Shown here: piece after piece, positions 31,558 to 41,131 of the stretch
Layout: the number at the start of each line of letters is the position of its first letter
How positions within the stretch are numbered: position 1 is the first letter of the stretch
NCBI GenBank assembly: GCA_012184525.1
Contig: WOFQ01000003.1
Span: 434,001 to 498,000 of the forward strand
DNA: 64,000 nt
Source of the DNA: Xenoacremonium recifei
Lineage: Eukaryota > Ascomycota > Sordariomycetes > Hypocreales > Nectriaceae
Direction: 5' to 3'
Position numbers and translations under genes: made by a program
Notes under the pieces: generated by a model
The model's input: only the letters and a program-made list of their open reading frames with translations
Databases searched by the model: none
What the model was told of the DNA's origin: nothing

Positions 31558-32124
31558 TTACTCATCTGCTTTCTTTTGTGCCGTATCTCTACCCACTCGA
31601 TGGACAAAACATGCCACAAGTTGTGCTACTAGAATACCAAGCTTGAGATCGACCGCGTCATACGCATGCTCCTTGTCAAGGATATTGAGCGATCCTATCG
31701 TGATGCCATTGAAGCGGATTGGAATACTCAGGACTGATCCCAATCCTGCCTGCCACAAGTTTTCCCAGTCTTCAAATGCTGCCTTCAGATCCTCACGCAC
31801 CGAACCACGCCAAATGGTGCCGTCCACCACGACCTGCTGGACCCATGCCGCGCGGCTGGGTGGTGAACTTTCAACGCTATCATCTGCAGTTGGGGACTGG
31901 TTTCTTGTCCCCAGCGGGTGCAGGCCTTTGTTCGTGCTGTAAAGTCTTGTGACACCTCCTTGCTCGGAGAACGAAAGGACTGTAAATAAGGAATGGCCGA
32001 AACATTCAGCTAATGTCTGGTCCAGGGCAAGCCAAACTGCCGCATTGTTGCAGTTTGCGTGCAAAATTGCGGCCAAATACATCAATCGAGCTATAACAGC
32101 ATCTGATCCAACGGACGGAGACAT
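31558..32124 (-). CDS. Small GAF-domain protein
   Basis: A single exon encodes 188 residues from the ATG at 32124. An upstream extension of the frame has no ATG near a good context. Residues 10-40 form a helix (DAVIARLMYLAAILHANC). A GAF-like fold follows, with LFTVLSF, RLYSTNKGLHPLGTRN, an IWRGSVREDLKAAFEDW region and the closing GSVLSIPIRFNGITIGSLN. GAF domains bind small ligands or mediate dimer contacts; here there is no attached kinase or cyclase, so it may be a sensor or an accessory factor. A perfect 16-base palindrome of the cluster type lies about 160 bases upstream. A degraded copy of its N-terminal region lies near 40.5 kb. Confidence 0.8.
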   Translation of the reverse strand: MSPSVGSDAVIARLMYLAAILHANCNNAAVWLALDQTLAECFGHSLFTVLSFSEQGGVTRLYSTNKGLHPLGTRNQSPTADDSVESSPPSRAAWVQQVVVDGTIWRGSVREDLKAAFEDWENLWQAGLGSVLSIPIRFNGITIGSLNILDKEHAYDAVDLKLGILVAQLVACFVHRVGRDTAQKKADE

Positions 32125-32286
32125 ATTGAAACTCGAGAAGCAGAAGGCGGAGGTGTGAGAGTAACTCTTGTGCTTGAGGAAGAAATGCACAAGACTGCTG
32201 ATGCAGACCTTTAAGGTATTTATATTTCTATTTAAACTGTTATGTAAATCCTTGATTAAAAAACTGGGCATTTGACAAGCCTCTAT

Positions 32287-32302
32287 CGGGTACTAGTACC
32301 CG
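32287..32302. promoter_or_regulatory. Perfect palindrome, candidate Zn2Cys6 site 4
   Basis: CGGGTACTAGTACCCG is its own reverse complement and keeps CGG-N10-CCG. It lies 163-178 bases upstream of the GAF gene start and matches site 3 except for the two centre bases. Confidence 0.68.
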
Positions 32303-32768
32303 CGGGTGAGATTAATGTACTGGAGCCGTGGCTGGGTATTAGGTTCGCGAGCTGCTCGATCACGTCCTGGATATGGCCGATAGCAGTACAGAAATACCCC
32401 TGAGAGAGGACGTTATTCATGGATGTATCGGACTTTTTGTCAAAATTGAGGTGGATTCAGTGGTGAAATTCAGTAATCTCGAATGCTTTTGATGGATTTT
32501 ATGTCGAAACTCCAGAGAGCATTAATGTAAACAAGAAAATTGTTCATTAAGCACGCAGCCGTCAAGGAGATGTGTCAGTCACGCAGTGTATAGTGCGATT
32601 TCACTGCGACATGACCCTAGCTCACCGTCTTTTGGAATATAAAATAATATCGTATTTATATGTTGTCAGAACTAACACAATACCTCATATGAAACATTAG
32701 AGCACGGTGCCTAGCACGTATTCTTTGAAGACACATCGAATAGCATGTTCAGTGAATAATCATGGTTC
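32303..32768. other. Intergenic, AT-rich
   Basis: It lies between the upstream side of the GAF gene and the 3' end of the NCS1 permease. No gene is seen. Confidence 0.5.
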
Positions 32769-34502
32769 TCAACGCCCGAATTTCTTCAGCTCCAACGACC
32801 GAAGTAAGGGGTAAAGTATGGTCACGAGCACAAGCACGCAATAGTTGCCCACATCTCCTCCATATGTGCCGATTGGTTTGGCGGCAGGACCAATGTACTG
32901 GATAGCAATCAGTAAGCATGATTTGGTATTGAGAATGGTTGGTAAACGCACCCAAGTTTGAGCCATGCCGACAAAAGCAATGCCCATTCCCGCCAAGAGA
33001 GTTAGAACTCCTGCTATGCCGAGAGGCATACGATTCTGGTCTTGCCAACTCTCAACGTCGTAGCCAATCTTTGGGCGGAAGTAGAAGGCCTCTATTGCAA
33101 GGATGACGCCGAAACAGATGGTCCAGTATCCGATAAGACTGAGCGCGTTGCTGATGATAGATTCAAGGCTGTGTCGACCGCCCCAGGCCAACCCGAGACT
33201 GATTGCCGCAAGGAGAGTGTTCCAGATGATACGAGGGACGGCAAGGAAATGCCTGCCCCAGAGCTGGATCGACAACGATGAAGAGTAGAGAATTGCGACT
33301 TCATTTCCAACTACAATATGTACGTGTCAGCAATTGTTCTGTAAAAAGAACAGAGTATCGTACGGAAACTTACTAAATGATAATGTGTACATAACACCGG
33401 TAAACTTGGCAAAACCCGATGGCCGTAGGGTCGCAACGATCAACGCACCAAATCCGCCAGTATCGTAAATATTCGCCATGTCTTCGTTGCTCATAACAAC
33501 TCCCCCTAGCAGATTACCGAGGATAGTCACGAAGATTGTGGGAATCGCCAATCCAGTCCAGGTCAAAGAGAATAGCATCCACTTATTGGTGTTGGCTGGA
33601 TAGTGGATGTAATAATCGCCAGACATAGAACACCACGCCGCTGAGCCACCGAAGATAATGGCAAAGTACGACAGAGCAGATCCGGTTTCGTCCAGGCCGG
33701 AGACGTATGACTGGCCTGGATGTTGGTCATAGTACTTGGCAGACAGGCCGTAATCACAAAGCAGGAGGACGAAGATTAAAACCCAGGCTACCGACTCGTA
33801 CCAGTGGATGATTTGGAAGCCAAAGAAGGATATGGCATACGAGATGATGATCACGATGATGATGCCAGCAACGTCACTGATGGAGTCGTCGCTGACAGCG
33901 GCCAACAGCTGTCCCGCGACAATGCAGTTGACGGTGCCGAACCCGATGTTGACTGCAATGTTCAGAAGGCCACAAAGTTTGGATCCCCAGATACCAAATG
34001 CAAAGCGGGAAGCGGCAATCTGTCGCAATCCCAAGGCTGGGCATAAAGTAGCCGTGAAGGCGGGAACAACGGAGCCCGTGGCGGTTGCAACGACGGTGAG
34101 TCCAATGGATTTGCTAACTGACAAGCCAAAGACGGGGCCCAGCATTCCAAGACTGATGTAGCCGGGGGACATGAGCAGGGAGAACCAAAAGATCATCATC
34201 TGTTCAATGTTAACAAGGAAGGCTAGAAAGTCATAGAGGCCACTCACATTCAGCACATGCGGAGGCCGTCGCTGGCTCTCGGGAATGCGTTCAGCGCCCA
34301 TGCCCTCGATCTTCAACTTGCGGTCGAGCCAGAGCTCTCCCTCACGAAGTTTGCGCAGCACCACATTCCCTTCTCGGATCTTGATAACCTCGATCTCGCC
34401 GTGACCGAGGTGTGTGTCATGGTGGTCATCAACAACGCCATTCTCGAGCGAAGCAGGAGGACCCGTCGTCGATGCGTCCTCCTGGACCTTAGATTTCTCC
34501 AT
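32769..34502 (-). CDS. NCS1 purine/cytosine-type permease (Fcy2-like)
   Basis: Four exons, 34248-34502, 33374-34199, 32952-33310 and 32769-32897, give 522 residues. Introns of 48, 63 and 54 bases are removed in phase (donors GTGAGT, GTAAGT, GTGCGT). Two of them are multiples of three without stops and would otherwise read as coding. After a polar N-terminus (about 60 residues) come the family signatures RRPPHVLNMMIFWFSLLMSP, ALGLRQIAASRFAFGIWGSK, then a run of hydrophobic helices and AQTWYIGPAAKPIG. About 12 helices are expected. Fcy2-type proteins import adenine, guanine, hypoxanthine and cytosine with protons at the plasma membrane. The deaminase-like gene 0.64 kb away on the other strand fits that role. 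Specificity is inferred. Confidence 0.92.
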
Positions 34503-35143
34503 GGCCGTCTTATCGGACAATTGAAACAAACTACTCCGTAAACTTGAAGAGAATGCGGCACTGGCCCAATTTGAACCGCTACAATAACACCTTGGAAGGG
34601 GGAGAAGAGTAGGTCTTCTTAGACGCCTACATTAATGGGCTTCGGGATCAAGTTACTTGTAAGATAGCCATCCATATACAGAGGCGATAAAGACAGCACC
34701 GCATACCATAGGCGAGCTCCGGCAGCTAACAGAAGGATTATCTATCTATCTTGGCATTTGCCCCAACGGCAACTTATCTGATATTCTGATATTGACTTGA
34801 GATCTTGGCTTATCTGATTTCTGAGATATTGGCTATTCCAGATTAGGCTTCTATCTGCGTCGACATTCGCAAGGCTGTCAAGAACTGACACTGCTTGCTA
34901 TCGGACGCCTGAAATTTCGGAGGAATAGCTCTTTCTGTGCGAATTTGACAAGGCCCGAAGATAAATTGCACCTCAACTGGACGCGGAATGTCGGCGATTT
35001 ATCACTACAAGGCAGGAACATCTCTTTGAAGAGCTTGTATTTGAACCCGAATTTCTACCTATTAGTACTTACGGGAAATATATGAGCGGGTGACTCTTCT
35101 AGGTCTTCCGCATCCTCTTCATACCTAGGGTTTCACCATCGCG
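34503..35143. other. Divergent promoter between NCS1 permease and deaminase genes
   Basis: The stretch is AT-rich, with several TTATCTGA and GATA-like words (TATCTATCTATC near 34740) that could be nitrogen-regulated GATA-factor sites. No CGG-N10-CCG repeat was found here. No gene is seen. Confidence 0.5.
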
Positions 35144-36256
35144 ATGGCCTACGAAAACTTCATGCCGCTGCGTGAGCGCAAAGCACTTCGCGCAGAACTG
35201 GCCGCAGGCGACGATTATCCTTTCATGCTGGCCCTTCCTAAAGTAGAACTACATCTTCACATCGAAGGAACACTTGTTCCGGATTTGCGGTGGAAAATTG
35301 CCCAGCGCAACAACCTGACGCTTGTCAGCCCTCGTACCAGCCAGGCCTATGAGAATGTAGAACAGTTGGCCGCCGACTACGAAACATTTACCTTCTTCGA
35401 GGCCTACTACGACGGGTTTAAGGTGCTGTTGACGCAACAGGACTATTTTGATCTGGCGATGAATTACTTCGAAAGAGCAGCGGCCATGAATGTGCGTTAT
35501 GTCGAGGTATTCTTTGACCCGCAAGGCCATACGCAGCGAGGTGTCTCGTGGGAGACGTTTATGAGTGGCTTCACGGAGGCTGGTGAAAAGGCAGAGAAAG
35601 AGCTGGGTGTCAAGTCGGCATGGATTATGTGCATCCTCCGCGACGAGTCGCCAGAGTCAGCCATGGAACACTACGAAGCAGCGCTGAACTACCGGGACAT
35701 GATCATTGGCCTGGGTCTAGATTCAGAATCGTACAAGCTGCCGCCCTCACTATTCGAAAATGTCTGGTCACGAGCCCGTGCTGATGGCTATTTCAAACTG
35801 ACGGCCCACTGCGACGGCGGCGCCAAAGAAGACATCTACGAACACATCCGCGAAACGGCCTGCCAAATAGGCGGGCATGGAGCAGACCGAATTGACCACG
35901 GCTTCGATGCCGCTGACGACCCAGCCCTGGTCGAGCTGATCAAGAAACGCGGCTTGGGCTTGACGGTCTGTCCGTGTGCGTATCTACGCCATTATCCTGT
36001 CGAGGCCATGTACTCCAAGATCGCGCTGCTGTACAAGGAGGGCGTCAAGTTCTCGATTGGGAGCGATGATCCGGCATATATGGACGACAACTGGCAGGTC
36101 AACAATATGCTGCTCGTGAAGCATAAATGCGACCTGAGCGACGAGGATATGGTCGTTGTCTGCAAGAATGCAGTGGACATGTGTTGGAGTACGGCGGAAG
36201 TAAAGAAAGCTATATCAGAAGAGATTGACCAGGTGTGGGAGAAATTTGGAAAATAA
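35144..36256 (+). CDS. Adenosine/adenine deaminase-like protein with altered active site
   Basis: A single exon encodes 370 residues. The deaminase barrel is clear: H37 and H39 in VELHLHIEG, IGLGLDSES, H222, H252 in DRIDHGFD, and D308-D309 in GSDDPAYM. The usual HAGE motif, whose Glu protonates the purine in adenosine and adenine deaminases, is here H222-C-D-G225, so the Glu position is Gly with an Asp just before it. Metal binding should be intact; catalysis may use D224, or the enzyme may act on another substrate. By family it would deaminate a 6-aminopurine in the cytosol. Its place opposite an NCS1 permease supports a purine-like substrate. The stop is 42 bases from that of the convergent regulator. 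Confidence 0.9.
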   Translation: MAYENFMPLRERKALRAELAAGDDYPFMLALPKVELHLHIEGTLVPDLRWKIAQRNNLTLVSPRTSQAYENVEQLAADYETFTFFEAYYDGFKVLLTQQDYFDLAMNYFERAAAMNVRYVEVFFDPQGHTQRGVSWETFMSGFTEAGEKAEKELGVKSAWIMCILRDESPESAMEHYEAALNYRDMIIGLGLDSESYKLPPSLFENVWSRARADGYFKLTAHCDGGAKEDIYEHIRETACQIGGHGADRIDHGFDAADDPALVELIKKRGLGLTVCPCAYLRHYPVEAMYSKIALLYKEGVKFSIGSDDPAYMDDNWQVNNMLLVKHKCDLSDEDMVVVCKNAVDMCWSTAEVKKAISEEIDQVWEKFGK

Positions 36257-36298
36257 AGAAAGAAGACAAAAGATCAATTTAGGCTATCACTCTCTCTC

Positions 36299-37965
36299 TT
36301 ACAGAATCAGAGCGCCCGTCAAATTCCCGGCCGTGATGGAGTCGTAGTACTCGCCGCTCTTCCAGATGGTTTCTAACGTCGAGGCCGCGACATCCAGCTG
36401 TCTACATCCCGAAGCCCGCGTCATCATCTGGAAGAAATCCATTAACCACTCCCGATGCTCAAGATATTCTGCCCCTTCAAACCATAGTCCCGCCTGGAAT
36501 AGCGGCCACACGGACGCATGGCTCCAAGCACTGGGCTTCTTCACAGCCTTCGCCTGCGCAAGCACCATCTCAACAAGTTCCGCAGTATCAACCGTCTGGT
36601 GCTGATGAAGCTGGAACAGCCGAATAACATACAACTGCACCCCAGCATGCCACGCCTTTACAACATGTCCCATTTGCTCCGAGTAAGAGCTTGACCGGGG
36701 CGTCCACGCGCGAACACGCTCCAAGAAGAGCGATGCCTTCCCGATGGTGAGCGGGGAGAAGAGCCGCCCGCGAGGCTGGAGTTTATAGAGGACAGTGATG
36801 TCGACAATGTATTCGAGCAGATCGATCGGGCAGGCGAAGGATTCGTTGCCCCATTCACGTACATGACTCGAGGCGGATTGGTAGCGGCTGAAGATCTTTT
36901 TGAGGTCAGGGGATGTGAATGTCAGGAAACGATCCGAGGTTGTAGAGCGGATGATGTCGAGCCTACACGGAGTTAGTTCTAAGATGCTGGAGAGAAGGTG
37001 GGTGGGCTTTCTTACCATGCGAGTCGCTGTTCACAGTAGCCTCGGTCTGGTATGTTCGAGCCATACTCATCGACCAAGGCTCTAGCAGCGGGAAGATGCG
37101 TGTCGAACTCGGCGCAAGAGCCGGTGCACATCTGCAAGCTATCATCAGCCACCTCCAAGGTCGCCAAGAAAGTCGAAGACATGTCACATACATCGTTTTG
37201 AGCCATCATGAGAATGCTCAACACTGTTCCAATATCCGCCGTGGACCTCTTTGATTCGAGCCTCTGACGCATAAGCTCCATTGCCTTGAGCTGCCACTGG
37301 CGGCTCCTGACTCTCAGGGAATCGTTTTGAAAGCGGATTGCCAGATGGCATGCCGCTGATGCTGCGACGGCATATCGAAGTGGCGGCACATGATTCGTTA
37401 GAGGGCAGTAATAGAGCAGGTATGGGCTTTGCTCTGGTTTGGATCCTAGGTAGGGAATCCCGCTGAGGTCGTATGTAACTGTTGATCCAGAAAGCTGTCA
37501 GCAGACTAGGATACACGATAGCAAGCCGGACTCACAATAATCGATAAATGCATCCAAGTCGTCAGAACTCCCTGGTAATATCCGTTCAACTGATGAGCTG
37601 GGTGAGAACCTCGACAATTCTTGAGAATGCCGCTGCTGCTGAGACTGCGGTAGAAGCTGCCGCGGCTGCTGCTGCGACGAAGCCTGGACCTTAGTAGTGG
37701 AAACAGGGCTATTCTTCTTCACAAGACATTTGCCATCACCATCCTCTTCATCCGCGAGGATTGGAATCGTCTTCCCACGTAATTTTCCACGCGCCGCAAC
37801 ACCCGGCCACCGGGTCACGTAGCCCTCACATACTACGGATCTGCCCTTGCAGCTCTGACACAAGGGCAGGATCTTGTCACATTTGCGGCCGCGGCGCCGA
37901 CATGTGCGACAAGCTGTCGGGTGCGTGGCGTGGCGGGTTGTGGTGGTGATGCCCGGATTCTGCAT
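36299..37965 (-). CDS. Zn2Cys6 transcription factor
   Basis: Four exons, 37536-37965, 37192-37478, 37016-37131 and 36299-36962, give 498 residues in phase. The zinc cluster is Cys19, 22, 29, 36, 39 and 46 (C-x2-C-x6-C-x6-C-x2-C-x6-C), followed by a Gln/Ser-rich linker. The C-terminal half is the helical fungal regulator fold (PLRYAVAASAACHLAIRF, CPIDLLEYIVDITVLY). The 60-base intron at 37132-37191 contains no stop and would be read through by simple ORF calling; removing it restores the usual helical register. It lies inside the catabolic cluster and is the likeliest cluster regulator. A CGG-N10-CCG sequence 36 bases before its start hints at self-control. Confidence 0.88.
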
Positions 37966-38490
37966 TAGCAGGCCGACAAGGATACTCCGTGGGGATACCC
38001 CGGGATAGGATGCCCGCTACGACGGATCTAAGTTACAGCCGATAAGTAATAGGAACGGAGCGGGAGATCAGAGAATGAAAAAGGATAATGTTTCAGTTGG
38101 CAGAGTGATCTGGGGAAAGGCGTCCAAGCGGGGTATCGCCTTAATACAGAATGTATGAGTCGTCGAGGGCGGCCAAGATAAGGACGTATTGAAGATATGA
38201 TATACAGCAGGATCCTGTTCCTTAGGCTTGGTTTATCGGGCCTTATCAGACCTTGCTTGGGGTTAGTCCTCAGCGACGCACATTGCAGCCTCTTTCGGCT
38301 TAGAGGGAGTTTTCGGAAAGCCGAGCATCTCGAATCGATAGATTGGCAAGATCGCTGCCCATGATCGTGTGTTGGAACAGCCAAGAACAATTGAACGTAG
38401 ACGGGAAATTCTGTTGACGGCTGACTCGCTACACAATTCAATCTCTCTTCTATGCAGTTCAATTAGGTACATTGCTATGCTTCAAATACA
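37966..38490. other. Intergenic
   Basis: It holds the promoter of the leftward Zn2Cys6 gene and the 3' flank of the dioxygenase gene. Apart from the inverted repeat at 38001 nothing is seen. Confidence 0.5.
38001..38016. promoter_or_regulatory. Weak CGG-N10-CCG repeat before the cluster regulator
   Basis: The sequence is CGGGATAGGATGCCCG. The arms CGGG and CCCG and the ten-base spacing match the cluster palindromes, but the inner bases do not. It lies 36 bases upstream of the regulator start. Chance occurrence is quite possible. Confidence 0.3.
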
Positions 38491-39965
38491 TCACGCTATC
38501 GGCTGCGAAATCATGTCGTATGTATAATCTTCTGGGCCAAGCCCAAGCGCCCTGAGCTTTTTCACAAATGGATGATCCGGCCGATCCGCCATCATGCCTC
38601 GCACGTGCTCCCTGCCAATGTCACTACGTCGACCCTTGAGGCTATCGTCTTCGAGAGGGACCATGGGATATACGGTGGCGGTAGGACTTGGTGAGAAGAA
38701 GAATGGGAGCGAGGTTCGGTCCGTGTTGGCCTGCAAGATGTCAGTCGAGCACAATACGGGTAGGCGAGATAGTTTCTTTACTCTGGCGCAGACACGGTGG
38801 ATGGTCGACTTCCACCGACCGCCTGATATCAACTCAAAATAGCTCCCTGTGTTGACGACAAAGGCGTGTTCTATGACAGGTGCCTTCACCCAGATTGCAT
38901 TGGCGTTCAACACTTCCAGCCCGCTGACTTCCTCTGAGATGATACATTAGTATAACGTATCACTTTGCGAAACAGCTAAACATACTCTGAGCCAATAGCG
39001 TAAAGGCTGGCAAAATGGCAGTCAGCTCGTCTGGATTTCCGTGACTTGGTAGGGGAAGCAAGTACTCACCACCATAATCAGCGTGAGGATATAGAACCTG
39101 TTGGTACTCGTCACCACCGGCCTGTGGCGGATAGTGATTGATGGTGATGTCAGTAAAAGGCAACTTGAAGAAGTCATCTAATGCTGTCTCCTCAAGCCCG
39201 AGAGCGAGCGAGAATATCTGTACCAGCTTCTCTGCCAAGACATAGACTTCTGTGACTGCCGAAAATCATCAGCTTCCTGCCATCGTGATTTCATAGAAAA
39301 GTCCATACAATAGGCGTAAATATCTCGACGGAACTCAGGAAGCTCCTCGTCGGGCCATTGGTTAAGAGGGACTGTGCCAGGCGGAGCGACTTTGATGGTA
39401 TGCTGCTCGGGTTCCGTGTAATCGTTGCCCATGGCAAATGCCTCTCGGGCTGATCCGAAACCTGCTCTCTTTTCTTCAGGATTGACAGGAAGAAAACCTT
39501 TGACTGCTGGACTATTGTTGACATGATACTTCATCTGCATGACATATGTCAATCGAGTTCAAGTCGCGTTGAGGGGAATCGGCTCACCTTGACATCCTCT
39601 GGGAGAGCAAAGAACTTGGCCAGCGCCGCAAAGGCAGCATCTATAGGAATGATGTCAGCCCATGATTCTTGCAATACTACTTGGCGAGACAATCATATTT
39701 CTCTCGTACCCATCTTCTCCCCAGAGACCGGCGGATTAATCAGATAGAAGAAGCCCACATCTCTCGCGGCGTTGCCAATCTGTTCCGCGAGCTTTTTACG
39801 TTCTCCAAAGTCCTCCGAGAATATATGAGAAGCATCGATGGACGGAATCTCATCAAAGGTTGGCTTCGCATCATCACCGGTCAAGATCTTGCGACACTGA
39901 ACCCGGTCGGCAGACTTAAAATAGACATAGCCGGGCACGTCAGGGAGATTAATTTGGCCATACAT
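38491..39965 (-). CDS. 2-oxoglutarate/Fe(II)-dependent dioxygenase (isopenicillin N synthase-like)
   Basis: Seven exons join in phase to 377 residues: 39710-39965, 39588-39640, 39309-39534, 39070-39255, 38986-39006, 38782-38933 and 38491-38730. One exon is only 21 bases. The N-terminal DIOX_N part has GNAARDVGFFYLINPPV. The iron ligands are H236 and D238 in YPHADYG and H293 in STIHRV; R303 and S305 in DRTSLPFFF bind 2-oxoglutarate. The fold is that of plant/fungal IPNS-like oxygenases, which hydroxylate, desaturate or cyclise small molecules. In fungi some act on pyrimidines or in secondary metabolism. Placement beside purine-type genes makes a nucleobase or breakdown product a reasonable but unproven substrate. 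Confidence 0.9.
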
Positions 39966-41131
39966 CCTGTCAATTTCGTCTGAGGTTTTGTCGGATGTTG
40001 ATGTTGAAGCACTGACTGTTGGGTCGTGTGCGTCGAGATATACTACTCGCCTAACACGGTCGGTTACAAACCATATTCAGAGGTAAAACAAAACCTGTTC
40101 ATAGAAGAGCCTCGTAGGCCTTATCGGATACCGAGTATATCAAACCCCCACCGCCGCAATAGGCTGATATTTCAGTCACTCCAGCTGCCCCGAGAAAGTC
40201 ACAGATAAGGCGTCGGAGTTCCCCGGAGCATTATCGCTACTCCCCAAGAGATATTGATTGCAAGGAACCGGCAAAACAAGACGCAAAGACAAGCCACTTT
40301 AGGAAATATTGATTAAATCGGTGCGAAAAAAAGGTTTTCCAGATCAGACGTGATGACATTTCGACGGCATTGCTATGCAACCTCCACAGCTCGATACTGG
40401 TATACTGCTTTCCGCTCATACCGCTAATAACATTCGGACTATTGCGACTGAATGTTGGGACTACCTGCGTGCAAAATAGCAGCTATATTAACCAGTTGAG
40501 CTAGAACACTGTCCGCTTTATAAAAAAAAATAAAGAAATAAATAAAAAGGTAGCATAAAGACAATGGAGTAGTAGGTGGCTGAAGAATTGAGAGTAGCTC
40601 GTCCCTCACTGGAAGACATGCGCAATACTTCCGATACAAAACGATATGTTTATATTTCTGGGTCAGTTTCCAATGTTACAAAGAACAAACTTGATTTCCT
40701 TCTTTTTAATAATCGAGGGACGTGGCGCCATTTATCGGGTACAAGCCGTGGATTCAGTTGACAACATCTCTCCGGTATCTCCCTCTTCGCTGCCTAGGAC
40801 AAATCTTATCTCAACTCATCCTTTATCAGGGCTATATTTAACACTTTATCGGTGCATCACCTTAATAGTCTCAAAGGGAACAAGACTCTCCTGCCCGTCT
40901 GCACCGCTATCAACAGCTCAACCAAGTTTGGCAAGCTGTACCTCAGGTGGCCTAAATATCCTTGAACGTCAGTCAGCTTAATCGGTTAGTATACAAAGGG
41001 AAGAGAAGAAGAGAAAACGCAGCTTGAAGAGATTATTGAAAAGATTCTAAAACATCAAAAACTGATCAGTATATTATCACAGCTCAAGCCTACTAATTCG
41101 GCTTTGCCCAAGTCTGATCTAGTAGGGTTGA
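39966..41131. other. Intergenic with a gene relic
   Basis: It holds the promoter of the leftward dioxygenase and the 3' flank of the 803-residue regulator. It is AT-rich with T/A runs near 40520-40550. A relic of the GAF gene is listed separately. No intact gene is seen. Confidence 0.5.
40466..40519 (-). pseudogene. Relic of the GAF-domain gene
   Basis: On the minus strand 18 codons read KADSVLAQLVNIAAILHA, which lines up with SDAVIARLMYLAAILHA of the intact GAF gene (about 32056-32106). DNA over the same stretch is clearly related (for example the shared GCGTGCAAAAT). Similarity stops abruptly after the LHA. About 220 bases upstream the sequence TATCGGGTACAAGCCG (40734-40749) resembles a shortened form of palindrome site 4, which lies a similar distance upstream of the intact gene. 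It is probably the remains of an old duplication. Confidence 0.5.
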
